Below are positions 25,127-33,182 of a stretch of 64,000 nt of DNA, one piece after another; within the stretch, counting starts at the first letter, position 1, and every line of letters begins with the position of its first letter. Origin of the DNA: Kordiimonas gwangyangensis DSM 19435 = JCM 12864 (GTDB lineage Bacteria > Pseudomonadota > Alphaproteobacteria > Sphingomonadales > Kordiimonadaceae); NCBI RefSeq assembly GCF_000375545.1, contig NZ_AQXF01000003.1:78594-142593 (forward strand), given 5' to 3'. A program made the position numbers and the translations under genes. Under the pieces are notes generated by a model. That model saw nothing but the letters and a program-made list of their open reading frames with translations, was not told where the DNA came from and ran no database searches.

Positions 25127-25147
25127 TAGACGTTCAATAAAAATTGG
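25112..25147. promoter_or_regulatory. Long perfect inverted repeat, BetI-like operator
   Basis: Arms CCAATTTTTATTGAA (25112-25126) and TTCAATAAAAATTGG (25133-25147) are perfect complements, 15 bp each, around TAGACG. From memory, the core resembles the choline-responsive BetI operator of enterobacteria (GACGTTCAATA). The BetI-like gene is next door. Confidence 0.75.
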
Positions 25148-25284
25148 CTGCAGCCTTAATGCGCTGATATCTTTACGGTTTCGTGAAGGATTTATGAGCG
25201 ATTGGCAAAACTTTGGCGCGCGTGCTAAACTACAGTGTGTGCTCGGGAAATCAGAACCTGCGAGCGCGCTTCAGCCCCAAAATA

Positions 25285-25383
25285 TGTGCAATATGTGTGC
25301 GAAGACTGTGCGGGATATGCGCGGGAAGTGCGCGGAAGGTGTGCGGGTTTTGTGCTGATTCTGTGCGAGGTGTGTGCGGGCGC
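25285..25383. repeat. Nine tandem 11-bp repeats with core TGYGC
   Basis: TG(T/C)GC occurs at 25285, 25296, 25307, 25318, 25329, 25340, 25351, 25362 and 25373, with exactly 11 bp between starts and six variable bases after each core. The array ends where the BetI-like stop codon begins (25384) and lies upstream of the TBDR promoter. All cores face one side of the helix. Function unknown; it resembles arrays bound cooperatively by small DNA-binding proteins. Confidence 0.85.
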
Positions 25384-25962
25384 TTAACTCGCTATCAAAC
25401 GGTCCAGCGTCGCCTCAACCTGCGCCCGGATTTTCACCAGATCGGGCGTCACGCCCCCCACGGTCGAGCGCAGCCAGAAACCATCAATCAGGGATGCAAC
25501 AACCTCGGCCGAGGTGCGGGCACCCTCGCGCGGCATAAAGGCCCCCAGCTCATGGGCGAGGTTGGACATAAGCCGCGCGTTATAGATGCGCTGCAGGCGC
25601 GCAAGCTCGGGCGAGAAGGGCACCTGCGCCCAGAAGGAGAGCCAGGCGCGCACGGTACCGGGGGCATATTGGTCATGGGCGAAATTGACGGCGATGATGG
25701 CGGAAAGCCGTTCGCGTGGGGTGCTGGCTTCTTCAAGGTGAATGAGGAAAGCGTCATGCAGTTCAAAGAGGAGATACGCCATCGAGGCCTCAAGCAGCGC
25801 CTGCTTGCCACCAAAATAATGCGAGATGATGCCGACCGACAAGCTGGCTTCCTTGGCGATGCGGCTGACGGTCGTTTCCGAATAGCCGACCCGAGCAATG
25901 GTGCGGAGCGTGGCGTCAATCAGTTGTTGCCGCCGGATTGGCTGCATTCCCACCTTGGGCAT
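25384..25962 (-). CDS. BetI-like TetR-family regulator
   Basis: 192 residues, the length of BetI. It opens MPKVGMQPIRRQQLIDATL and continues VSRIAKEASLSVGIISHYFGGKQALLEASM, strikingly like BetI (choline-responsive repressor of betaine synthesis), and keeps VRAWLSFWAQVPFSPELARLQRIYNARL and ASLIDGFWLRSTVGG. Helix-turn-helix at about residues 28-50. No bet genes are present. It likely controls the adjacent TBDR through 25112-25147 and the phosphatase through 20232-20247. Whether it senses choline is inference. Confidence 0.88.
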   Translation of the reverse strand: MPKVGMQPIRRQQLIDATLRTIARVGYSETTVSRIAKEASLSVGIISHYFGGKQALLEASMAYLLFELHDAFLIHLEEASTPRERLSAIIAVNFAHDQYAPGTVRAWLSFWAQVPFSPELARLQRIYNARLMSNLAHELGAFMPREGARTSAEVVASLIDGFWLRSTVGGVTPDLVKIRAQVEATLDRLIAS

Positions 25963-26020
25963 TCTGGCATGTTCCTTTAACGAGACCTTGGCCTAGTGCT
26001 GCCACAGCCTGAGGTGATGG

Positions 26021-27178
26021 TCAATCGGCTGCCCGCGCTATGGGCAGATACGCCCCGATGAGAACCGCAAGCGCCAGCAGGCCATGCGCCGCGCCGAGCA
26101 CGATAAAAAGCGCGGCCGGACCAAAGGGTGCGCTGAGTGCTGCGATGAGGAGCGGGCCGATAAAAGAGCCGAATCCGTTGAGGATCAGCAGGCCACCACT
26201 GGCGGCCACGCGGGCACGCTCGGCCACCTGGTCCTGCACCTGTGCGACACCGAGCGCATAAATGGGCAAGGCAAAAGCACCGAAGGCGAGGGCTGCGGCA
26301 TATAGCTGGGCATCCGCCCGCACATAAAGAAGCGCCATGGCACTGAGGGTCGCGAGCAGGGTGAAAGCAAAGAGTACAGGCAGGCGGCCAAAGCGGTCCG
26401 ACAGGAAACCGGCAAGATACTGGGTGAGCGCACCACCAATAATGAAGGCGGCGACAAAAACCGAAGTCCCCGCCGCATCAAGCCCGCGGTGCTGGCCGTA
26501 AGCTGCGGTAAGACCAAGCACCGCGCCAAAGCTGATACCCACAAGAAGCGTAGCGATAAAGCCGGTGGGGCACGCCTGCCAGACGGGTTTGAGCGGCATG
26601 GGCAGTGCAAACTCACCCTGCCATTCGCGGCCCTTGAGGCGCCGAACCAGAAGGCCAGACAGGGTCATCATGGCACCACAAAGGAAGAAGAGTGGCGCAA
26701 GCTCCTGCTCGCCAAGACTGAGGAGGAGTGGGCCGCCCGCAGCCGCGGCAAACCAGAAAATCATGTAAAGGCCAAACAGTCGGGCGCGAAAGCTACTGTC
26801 TGCCTCAAGGTTCAGCCAGCTTTCCGCCACTACATATTGGCAGGCGATGGCAAAGCCGGTCAGCAGTTGCAGGAGGGCGATAAGCGGCAGGCTGTCCGAG
26901 ACAGCGAAAAGCGGCAACAGGATGCCCGCCGCAATGGCAGGCAGGGCGAACGCGGTGATTTGCCCAAAGGCGCGAACAAGTTTGGGCGCATGATAGGCAC
27001 CGGCGAAGAAACCACCGAAATAGAGCGCGATGAGGAAAGATGTCATCCCGCTATCAAGTCCTTCAGCCGCAAGGTGGAAGCCAAGCAGCGCATTTTGCAG
27101 GCTGCCAGCCGCCACAAAAAGGGCAACCGCGCCAAAAAGAGGCCATAGGCCCCGTGCTGTCATGCGTGCTTTTTTCAT
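26021..27178 (-). CDS. MFS transporter
   Basis: About 385 residues with 12 hydrophobic segments, in two six-helix halves (LFGAVALFVAAGSLQNALLGFHLAAEGLDSGMTSFLIALYFGGFFAGAY; loop VRRLKGREWQGEF; second half from ACPTGFIATLLVGISFG). SDRFGRLPVLF is the typical loop 8-9 motif. It resembles the YcaD/UMF-like group with unknown substrates. ATG 27178 chosen; GTG 27190 would add four residues. It lies 58 bp upstream of the BetI-like gene on the same strand, so both may be one unit, perhaps carrying the inner-membrane step of that locus. Confidence 0.85.
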   Translation of the reverse strand: MKKARMTARGLWPLFGAVALFVAAGSLQNALLGFHLAAEGLDSGMTSFLIALYFGGFFAGAYHAPKLVRAFGQITAFALPAIAAGILLPLFAVSDSLPLIALLQLLTGFAIACQYVVAESWLNLEADSSFRARLFGLYMIFWFAAAAGGPLLLSLGEQELAPLFFLCGAMMTLSGLLVRRLKGREWQGEFALPMPLKPVWQACPTGFIATLLVGISFGAVLGLTAAYGQHRGLDAAGTSVFVAAFIIGGALTQYLAGFLSDRFGRLPVLFAFTLLATLSAMALLYVRADAQLYAAALAFGAFALPIYALGVAQVQDQVAERARVAASGGLLILNGFGSFIGPLLIAALSAPFGPAALFIVLGAAHGLLALAVLIGAYLPIARAAD

Positions 27179-27328
27179 CTCGCTCGTCACTGTCTGGTCC
27201 GTGCTTCAGTATAGCGCCAAGGGTTGCCATCCCTAGCGCCAAACTATGTCGCTTGGATTACAGTCGAGATGTGGCCAGTGACGCGGCGTGATATTGCTGG
27301 CTTGCCATCTGGTATTCGCTCGCTAGTA

Positions 27329-27342
27329 TGGAAGCGTTTTCA
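27329..27342. promoter_or_regulatory. Degenerate LacI operator at the regulator's own 5' end
   Basis: TGGAAGCGTTTTCA shares the left half and overall form of the perfect site TGGAAGCGCTTCCA at 28473. It overlaps the most upstream ATG (27328), supporting autoregulation and a start further downstream. Confidence 0.55.
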
Positions 27343-27366
27343 GGCATATCAAGTAGCTGGGGTTCA

Positions 27367-28398
27367 GTGGCAGTGGCCGACGGTAAAAATCCAAAAACAA
27401 CAATTGCGGACGTCGCCCGGGTGGCGGGTGTATCGGTAACCACCGTCTCACGCGTGCTGAACGGCGAAAAATATGTCCGTGAGGACAAGAAAAAGGCGGT
27501 CGAGCGTGCGGTTGCGAAGCTGGATTACCAGCCAAACCTTTATGCGCGCAGCCTCGCGGGGGACCGGTCCTACCTTATTGGCCTGCTGTTTGATGATCCG
27601 CGCGGGGACTATCTTTCCGGCATGCAGCGCGGTGCCATGCACCGCTGCCGCGAGGAAGGCTACCATATTGTGGTCGAGCTGTTTGACCGCACCACGACCC
27701 TTGATCAGATTGAACAGTTTCTCAGTAAGCTGAGGCCGTCCGGCGTGCTTCTGACCCCGCCGGTGTGCGACAACAAGGTGATCCTGGCCGCACTCGCGCG
27801 CAAAAAGGTGCCCACGGTCCGCATCTCGCCGAGCGAGGATTTCCCCGGCATGGCCTCGGTGAAGATTGACGACTATCACGCCGCATACCAGATGACCGAA
27901 CACCTGATATCCCTTGGCCATAAGGACATTGGCTTTATCATTGGCGATATTGAACACGCGGACGCCCGCGCGCGCCTTCGTGCTTTCCGGGATGCGATGA
28001 AAGCTGCCGGGCTTGCGGTCAATGAAGACTGGATCGCCCAAGGCTCTTACCAGTTTGCGAGCGGGCGGGACGCCGCGAAACAGATACTGAGGGGGCACAC
28101 GCGCCCCACGGCCATCTTCTCCTCGAACGATGATATGGCAGCTGCTGTGATTGTGGTGGCGGACGAGATGGGGCTTGAGGTGCCGGGGGGCCTTTCGGTC
28201 GCGGGCTTTGACGATATCCCGCTTGCGTCCGCCGTTTCGCCATCGCTGACCACCATCCGCCAGCCGGTGGAGGCCATGGCCGAAACCGCTGTGGGCCGAC
28301 TGATGGCGATGCTGAAGGGCGGAGACTCGGACGTTGATACCCCTATCCTGATGCCTGTTGAGTTCATCAAACGGGCTTCCACGGGGACGTGTAAGTAA
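27367..28398 (+). CDS. LacI-family repressor of the beta-glucoside locus
   Basis: About 343 residues from GTG 27367 (or 27373); the ATG at 27328 lies within a likely operator and has no good ribosome site. The helix-turn-helix TTIADVARVAGVSVTTVSRVLNG begins near residue 10, then the hinge (DYQPNLYARSLAG) and a periplasmic-binding-like sugar domain ending FDDIPLASAVSPSLTTIRQP. It probably represses the following TBDR-halogenase-GH3 genes through palindromes at 28473 and 28530 and itself through 27329. The inducer is probably a beta-glucoside, from the GH3 gene. Confidence 0.92.
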   Translation: MAVADGKNPKTTIADVARVAGVSVTTVSRVLNGEKYVREDKKKAVERAVAKLDYQPNLYARSLAGDRSYLIGLLFDDPRGDYLSGMQRGAMHRCREEGYHIVVELFDRTTTLDQIEQFLSKLRPSGVLLTPPVCDNKVILAALARKKVPTVRISPSEDFPGMASVKIDDYHAAYQMTEHLISLGHKDIGFIIGDIEHADARARLRAFRDAMKAAGLAVNEDWIAQGSYQFASGRDAAKQILRGHTRPTAIFSSNDDMAAAVIVVADEMGLEVPGGLSVAGFDDIPLASAVSPSLTTIRQPVEAMAETAVGRLMAMLKGGDSDVDTPILMPVEFIKRASTGTCK

Positions 28399-28402
28399 TT
28401 TT

Positions 28403-28422
28403 TTCTGAAACTGTTTTCAGAA
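28403..28422. repeat. Inverted repeat after the LacI gene
   Basis: TTCTGAAA (28403-28410) and TTTCAGAA (28415-28422) around CTGT, 5 bp past the LacI stop. No T-run follows on the plus strand, so it may be a weak terminator or another binding site. Confidence 0.45.
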
Positions 28423-28472
28423 CTCAAGGCCTTGGGCCGCAAGGGCTTTGGGTGTTTTTGTGAAAATGAATA

Positions 28473-28486
28473 TGGAAGCGCTTCCA
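28473..28486. promoter_or_regulatory. LacI-type operator 1
   Basis: Perfect palindrome TGGAAGCGCTTCCA with the central CG typical of LacI operators, 99 bp upstream of the TBDR start. Confidence 0.75.
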
Positions 28487-28529
28487 GAAAATGTTGGACA
28501 TGCGCTTGCGGTTGTAATAGTAAATTTTT

Positions 28530-28543
28530 TGACAGCGCTGTCA
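28530..28543. promoter_or_regulatory. LacI-type operator 2
   Basis: Perfect palindrome TGACAGCGCTGTCA, 42 bp upstream of the TBDR start. It shares TGNNAGCGCTNNCA with operator 1 but differs in the two outer positions, so a second LacI-type protein could also read it. Spacing between centres is 57 bp. Confidence 0.75.
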
Positions 28544-28584
28544 GTGGAAGGGTCAGCGAGGTCAGAAATTCTGGGAGGGAAACA

Positions 28585-31548
28585 ATGACAGGATTACCAC
28601 GCCGCCGGCTTCTCCGGCGTCACGCGCTCATGGCAGCTACGTCGATCGGCAGCCTGATTGCGGCATGTCCCGCGCTTGCGCAGGACAGCAACACTGGCAC
28701 GGACGAAATGGAAGAAATCACCGTGACCGGTTTCCGCGCTTCGCTCGCGGACTCGCTTTCCAACAAACGCAATTCAAACCTTATTCTGGAATCGGTAACC
28801 GCTGAGGACCTCGGCAAGTTCCCGGACCAGAATATCGCGGAATCACTGCAGCGCCTTTCTGGTGTTCAGATCGACCGCGAAAACGGGCAGGGCACCACGG
28901 TGCGTATCCGCGGCCTTGACCAGAACGTCACCGTGCTGAACGGTGAAGTGTTCCTGACAGGCCTTGAGGTTTTCCGTCTTGGTGAAGGTGGGGACCGCAA
29001 GCAGGACTCGCTTGAGGGTATCCCCGCTGAGCTGATTGGCGGCGTGGACGTGTATAAAAGCCCGAACGCATCGCTTGTGGAAGGCGGCCTCGGCGGCATG
29101 ATCAACCTCAAGACCCGCACACCCCTTCAAATGGAAGAAGGGCTGACAGTTGCGGGCAACGTGCGCATGAACAAGGGCTCAGACATCGGCGGATGGGAAC
29201 CCACGGGTGCGGTGGCGCTTGGCTACCGCAACAATGACCGGTTCGGCCTGATCGCGACAGCAAGTTACGATAAACAGAACCTGCACACAGACGTGCTGGG
29301 CGGTGACAACCGCGGCAACTGGGTGCTTGGCAACCGTGCGGACGCAGGCAGCGTGAACGACTATTACGCCCCTGAATACCGCTACGTGACCGACCGTGAC
29401 GAGGAACGTGAGCGCTGGGGCTTCAGCCTTGGTGCCGAGTTCCAGGCCACGGATGCCGTGCGCTTTGAAGCCAACTGGTTCCATTCGGACCTGACGGTGG
29501 CAACACAGGAAGCATCGGTTAAATTCCCGATGAACCTTGAGAGCCCGGGCCTTGACCCGAACTATGACATCGTCATCGGCAACAACAATGTGCTCGAGCA
29601 GGGTACGTTCATTGCCAACTCGGCTGAGGTGATCTCCTTCGTGCAGACCACCAAAACCAAGGCAGACAACTTCCAGCTTGGTATGGACTTTGATGACGGC
29701 GGCAAGTTCCGTGCGAGCATCAAGGGTGCTTACGCCAAAGCGAAGATGTCGAGCCTCAATGCCAACAATGACGTGCGCTACACCCAGTATTCGGTGCCGA
29801 CGGCGGATGCTTCAAGCCCCACCGGCTACAGCCACCAGGCCGCAAACCCGGATGCACCGGCGAACTTCCGTTACACCTACAACAACGAGAACGGCAAACT
29901 GCCGTCCTTCACGCTTGAGGATGTGCCGGACCTGTTCTCCAACCCGAACTATGGTTTCTTCAAGTCGCACTGGCTGTTTGATAACACCTCCGACCTTGAG
30001 AACTATTCGGTACGTGGCGACATTGAATATGACCCTGAGTTCATCTCAAGCGGTAATGTGACCATCAGCGCCGGTGTACGCTATGCGGTGCGTGATGTTG
30101 ACTTTGAGCAGGCACGCTACCTTGCGGACTATAGCGGCAAGGGTGAGCTTGACGGTACCGACTATGGCCAGAACTGGACGCCATACGGCTACTTCCAGGA
30201 CGGTGCCATCGGCTTCAAGTCATGCGAACTACCAGCCGGTACGCCGGGCATTCCAAACGGCTGTAACAACCGTTTTGGCAACAGCCCGCCACTGATTACC
30301 CCGTTTGAAACCTTCACCTCGAACCCGGACCGGGTGGAGACCATCGAAGGCTTCTGGGGTTCTGGTAACGGCGGCACCACAACGCTGCTCGCGCAGGATC
30401 GCGGCCAGATGGTTGATGGCCTCAACTGGATCCAATCACTTTACCCGGATACCCCGTTTGCGCGTTTCATCGACCCGCTGAACTCGTTCGCGGTGAAAGA
30501 AGAAACCACATCCGGCTATATCATGGCGGACTTCGGTGACGACGCTGACACCTACCATGTGAACGTGGGTGTACGCATCGTGCGTACCGACCTGACGGTA
30601 GATCAGGGCACGCCTGCGGGCGCTGACCCAACCTACTGGGGCACGGATAGCTGGAACGGTGTACTGCGTGATGCGGATACCATCCGCTCCTCGCGCTCCT
30701 ACACCGATATCCTGCCAAGTGCCAACGTGGTGCTGAACCTGGATGAAAACACGAAAGTGCGGGCGTCGGCTGCGCGGGTGATGTCTCGCCAGCGTCTGTT
30801 TGACCTCGGCCGCGGGTTCGAGACGTTCTTCACCCGGAACCCGGATACCAACCTCTTCGAGTTCACGAACGGCAGCTCGGGCAACCCGGAACTTGATCCG
30901 TTCCGCGCCACGCAGTTCGACCTCGGCTACGAATACTATATGGGTAATGAAGGCCTCGTCTCCATTACCGGTTTCTGGAAAGAGGTGGACAGCTTCATCG
31001 TCACCAACACCGTGCCGGTGTTTGTGAACGATCAGGCGGGCGGGCGCCTTGGCCCCGTGCAACTGCCTGAAAACGGTGAGGGTGGCCGCATCCGTGGTTT
31101 CGAACTGTCGGGCCAGTATGTCTTTGACTGGGGTGTTGGCTTTGTCGCCAACTATACCTTCTCCGACAGCACCAGCTCCAGCTTCAACGATTTCGATGAA
31201 GGCCTGCCAATCCCGGGTGTGTCCAAACACTCCGCGAACGCGCAGATCTACTATCAGAACGATCTCTTTGAAGCGCGCACATCCTACACATGGCGCAGCA
31301 AACGCTATAACGGCAACTTCGGCTTCAACGACGGCGATGTCAGCCGCTCGCTTGGCCGCTGGATCCGCCCGTATGGCCAGCTTGATGCCCAGCTTGTGGT
31401 GCACGTGAGCGAGAATTTCGACCTGACGGCCGAGGTGGTGAACATCACCAAGGAAGAACAGAGCGAATATCTCCAGTTCGAGAATCTGCCGTTCCGGTAC
31501 AACTCCGGTCCGCGCCGTATTCTCCTTGGCGGGCGTTTCCGCTTCTAG
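28585..31548 (+). CDS. TonB-dependent receptor (Caulobacter/Xanthomonas sugar type)
   Basis: 987 residues from ATG 28585 (GGGAGGGA upstream). Signal peptide (LRRHALMAATSIGSLIAACPALAQ), TonB-box region EEITVTGFRASLADSLSNKRNSN, plug (AEDLGKFPDQNIAESLQRLSGVQIDRENGQGTTVRIRGL) and a long barrel ending RRILLGGRFRF. These phrases mark the large subfamily found in sugar-utilisation loci. It heads the operon with the halogenase-like and GH3 genes and should import the oligosaccharide that GH3 cleaves. A terminator-like hairpin follows the gene. Confidence 0.95.
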   Translation: MTGLPRRRLLRRHALMAATSIGSLIAACPALAQDSNTGTDEMEEITVTGFRASLADSLSNKRNSNLILESVTAEDLGKFPDQNIAESLQRLSGVQIDRENGQGTTVRIRGLDQNVTVLNGEVFLTGLEVFRLGEGGDRKQDSLEGIPAELIGGVDVYKSPNASLVEGGLGGMINLKTRTPLQMEEGLTVAGNVRMNKGSDIGGWEPTGAVALGYRNNDRFGLIATASYDKQNLHTDVLGGDNRGNWVLGNRADAGSVNDYYAPEYRYVTDRDEERERWGFSLGAEFQATDAVRFEANWFHSDLTVATQEASVKFPMNLESPGLDPNYDIVIGNNNVLEQGTFIANSAEVISFVQTTKTKADNFQLGMDFDDGGKFRASIKGAYAKAKMSSLNANNDVRYTQYSVPTADASSPTGYSHQAANPDAPANFRYTYNNENGKLPSFTLEDVPDLFSNPNYGFFKSHWLFDNTSDLENYSVRGDIEYDPEFISSGNVTISAGVRYAVRDVDFEQARYLADYSGKGELDGTDYGQNWTPYGYFQDGAIGFKSCELPAGTPGIPNGCNNRFGNSPPLITPFETFTSNPDRVETIEGFWGSGNGGTTTLLAQDRGQMVDGLNWIQSLYPDTPFARFIDPLNSFAVKEETTSGYIMADFGDDADTYHVNVGVRIVRTDLTVDQGTPAGADPTYWGTDSWNGVLRDADTIRSSRSYTDILPSANVVLNLDENTKVRASAARVMSRQRLFDLGRGFETFFTRNPDTNLFEFTNGSSGNPELDPFRATQFDLGYEYYMGNEGLVSITGFWKEVDSFIVTNTVPVFVNDQAGGRLGPVQLPENGEGGRIRGFELSGQYVFDWGVGFVANYTFSDSTSSSFNDFDEGLPIPGVSKHSANAQIYYQNDLFEARTSYTWRSKRYNGNFGFNDGDVSRSLGRWIRPYGQLDAQLVVHVSENFDLTAEVVNITKEEQSEYLQFENLPFRYNSGPRRILLGGRFRF

Positions 31549-31562
31549 CCTCATGGGGCCCT

Positions 31563-31602
31563 TGTGGTGTGGCTGATCTCCCTGATGCCACACCACATTT
31601 TT
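31563..31602 (+). terminator. Terminator/attenuator between TBDR and halogenase genes
   Basis: TGTGGTGTGGC (31563-31573) and GCCACACCACA (31587-31597) form an 11-bp stem followed by TTTTT, 35 bp before the halogenase start. It likely makes the downstream genes less expressed than the receptor. Confidence 0.8.
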
Positions 31603-31636
31603 CTGATTGTTAAAAGGCATCAAGGCGCAGGCGGAC

Positions 31637-33151
31637 ATGACCGAACAGCTCCCACAGAAAATCGTGATTGTTGGCGGTGGTACCGCGGGCTGGATGACGG
31701 CGGCGGCGCTCTCGCGCATGCTGGCGCACCGGGTCTCGATCACGCTGGTGGAATCTGAGGCTATCGGCACCGTCGGTGTGGGCGAGGCGACCATTCCGCC
31801 GATCCGGTCTTTCAATGCGCTTCTCGGTATCGACGAAGCCGATTTCATGGCCGAGACCAAAGCCACCTACAAGCTCGGGATCGAGTTTGAAGGCTGGACA
31901 CGTGAAGGCCACAGCTATTTCCACCCGTTCGGTCTCTATGGCGCCAGCCCGGACGCACGCTACCTGCATCACTATTGGCTGAAGGCGCGGGCGAGCGGCC
32001 CGGTGCCGCCGCTTGAGGACTTCAGTATTTGTAATGTGGCGGCGAAGATGGGCCGCTGCGGCTTGCCAAGTGGTGACGCCGCGTCCGTCATGTCCACCTT
32101 CGGTTCGGCCTTTCATTTTGACGCGGGCCTTTATGCCACCTACCTGCGCCGCTACGCCGAGGCCCGGCGTGTGAAGCGCGTTGAGGGCAAGGTGGGGCAT
32201 GTCGCGCTTCGGGGCACTGACGGCTTCATTGAAAGTGTCACGCTCGAGAGTGGCGAGCGCGTGGACGGTGACTTTTTTATCGACTGCTCCGGCTTCCGGG
32301 GCCTCCTTATCGAACAAGCTTTGGGCGCGGGGTACGACGACTGGACCCGCTACTTGCCGTGCGACCGCGCCATTGCCGTACCCTGTGCGCGGTCGGGGCC
32401 CGTACGCCCCTACACCCGCTCCGTCGCGCACAGGGCAGGCTGGCGCTGGCGCATCCCATTACAGCACCGCACCGGCAACGGCGTTGTCTATGCGTCCGCG
32501 CATATGAGCGATGATGAAGCGCTTGGTATCCTTACGGCCGGGCTTGATGGGGACGCGCTGGCGGAACCCAATTTCCTGCGCTTCCAGACCGGGGTCAGGC
32601 GCAAATTCTGGCTGAAAAACTGCCTTGCGATTGGCTTGTCGTCGGGGTTCATGGAGCCGCTTGAAAGCACCAGCATCCACCTCATCCAGGCGGGCATCAC
32701 CAAGCTCCTGGACTTTTTCCCCGGCGGCGATTTCAAGGCTGCCAATACGGAAGAGTATAACCTCCTCGCGCGCATCGAGTTTGAGGAAATCCGCGACTTT
32801 CTCATCCTGCATTACAAAGCAACCGAACGGCGGGATAGCGCCTTCTGGAATGCTTGCCGCACGATGGAGGTGCCGGAAAGCCTCACGCGCCGCATGGACC
32901 TGTTCCACGCCTATGGCCGTATACCACCCCGCGCCTATGACCTCTTTACCGCCACCAGTTGGGTTGCGGTGTTCATGGGGCAGGGCGTGATGCCGGAAAG
33001 TTATGATCCCCTCGTCGATGCCCACGATATGGCCGAGGTACAGGCGCGGCTGAGGGACGCCCATGCCCGCATCGCCAAGACAGCCGCGGGGCTGCCCCCG
33101 CATGATGAACTTCTCACCCATTTGCTCGCCCACGCAAAACGTGTCGCTTGA
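31637..33151 (+). CDS. Tryptophan-halogenase-family flavoprotein
   Basis: 504 residues. FAD-binding GGGTAGWM (13-20), GVGEATIP (47-54), the WxWxIP halogenase signature (Trp269, Trp271, Ile273-Pro274), the conserved Lys79 in ATYKLGIEF and the glutamate of MEPLESTS (Glu343) are all intact. In characterised enzymes the lysine and glutamate steer hypochlorous acid to the substrate. Family members often sit in TBDR/sugar loci, where their substrate is unknown; free tryptophan is unlikely here. It follows the receptor after a terminator-like hairpin and precedes the GH3 gene by 31 bp. Confidence 0.93.
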   Translation: MTEQLPQKIVIVGGGTAGWMTAAALSRMLAHRVSITLVESEAIGTVGVGEATIPPIRSFNALLGIDEADFMAETKATYKLGIEFEGWTREGHSYFHPFGLYGASPDARYLHHYWLKARASGPVPPLEDFSICNVAAKMGRCGLPSGDAASVMSTFGSAFHFDAGLYATYLRRYAEARRVKRVEGKVGHVALRGTDGFIESVTLESGERVDGDFFIDCSGFRGLLIEQALGAGYDDWTRYLPCDRAIAVPCARSGPVRPYTRSVAHRAGWRWRIPLQHRTGNGVVYASAHMSDDEALGILTAGLDGDALAEPNFLRFQTGVRRKFWLKNCLAIGLSSGFMEPLESTSIHLIQAGITKLLDFFPGGDFKAANTEEYNLLARIEFEEIRDFLILHYKATERRDSAFWNACRTMEVPESLTRRMDLFHAYGRIPPRAYDLFTATSWVAVFMGQGVMPESYDPLVDAHDMAEVQARLRDAHARIAKTAAGLPPHDELLTHLLAHAKRVA

Positions 33152-33182
33152 GCCGAATTAATGCGATCTGAAAGGAACTGAT

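Noticed and set aside
25194..25358. A 54-codon plus-strand frame with AAGGA just before ATG 25194 and a cysteine-rich end
   Set aside because: Its C-terminal half is simply the 11-bp repeat array read in one frame; the cysteines come from TGYGC. Without conservation it is more likely a by-product of the repeat.
25285..25383. Possible CRISPR array
   Set aside because: Repeat unit is 11 bp with a 5-bp core and no spacers; no cas genes are near.
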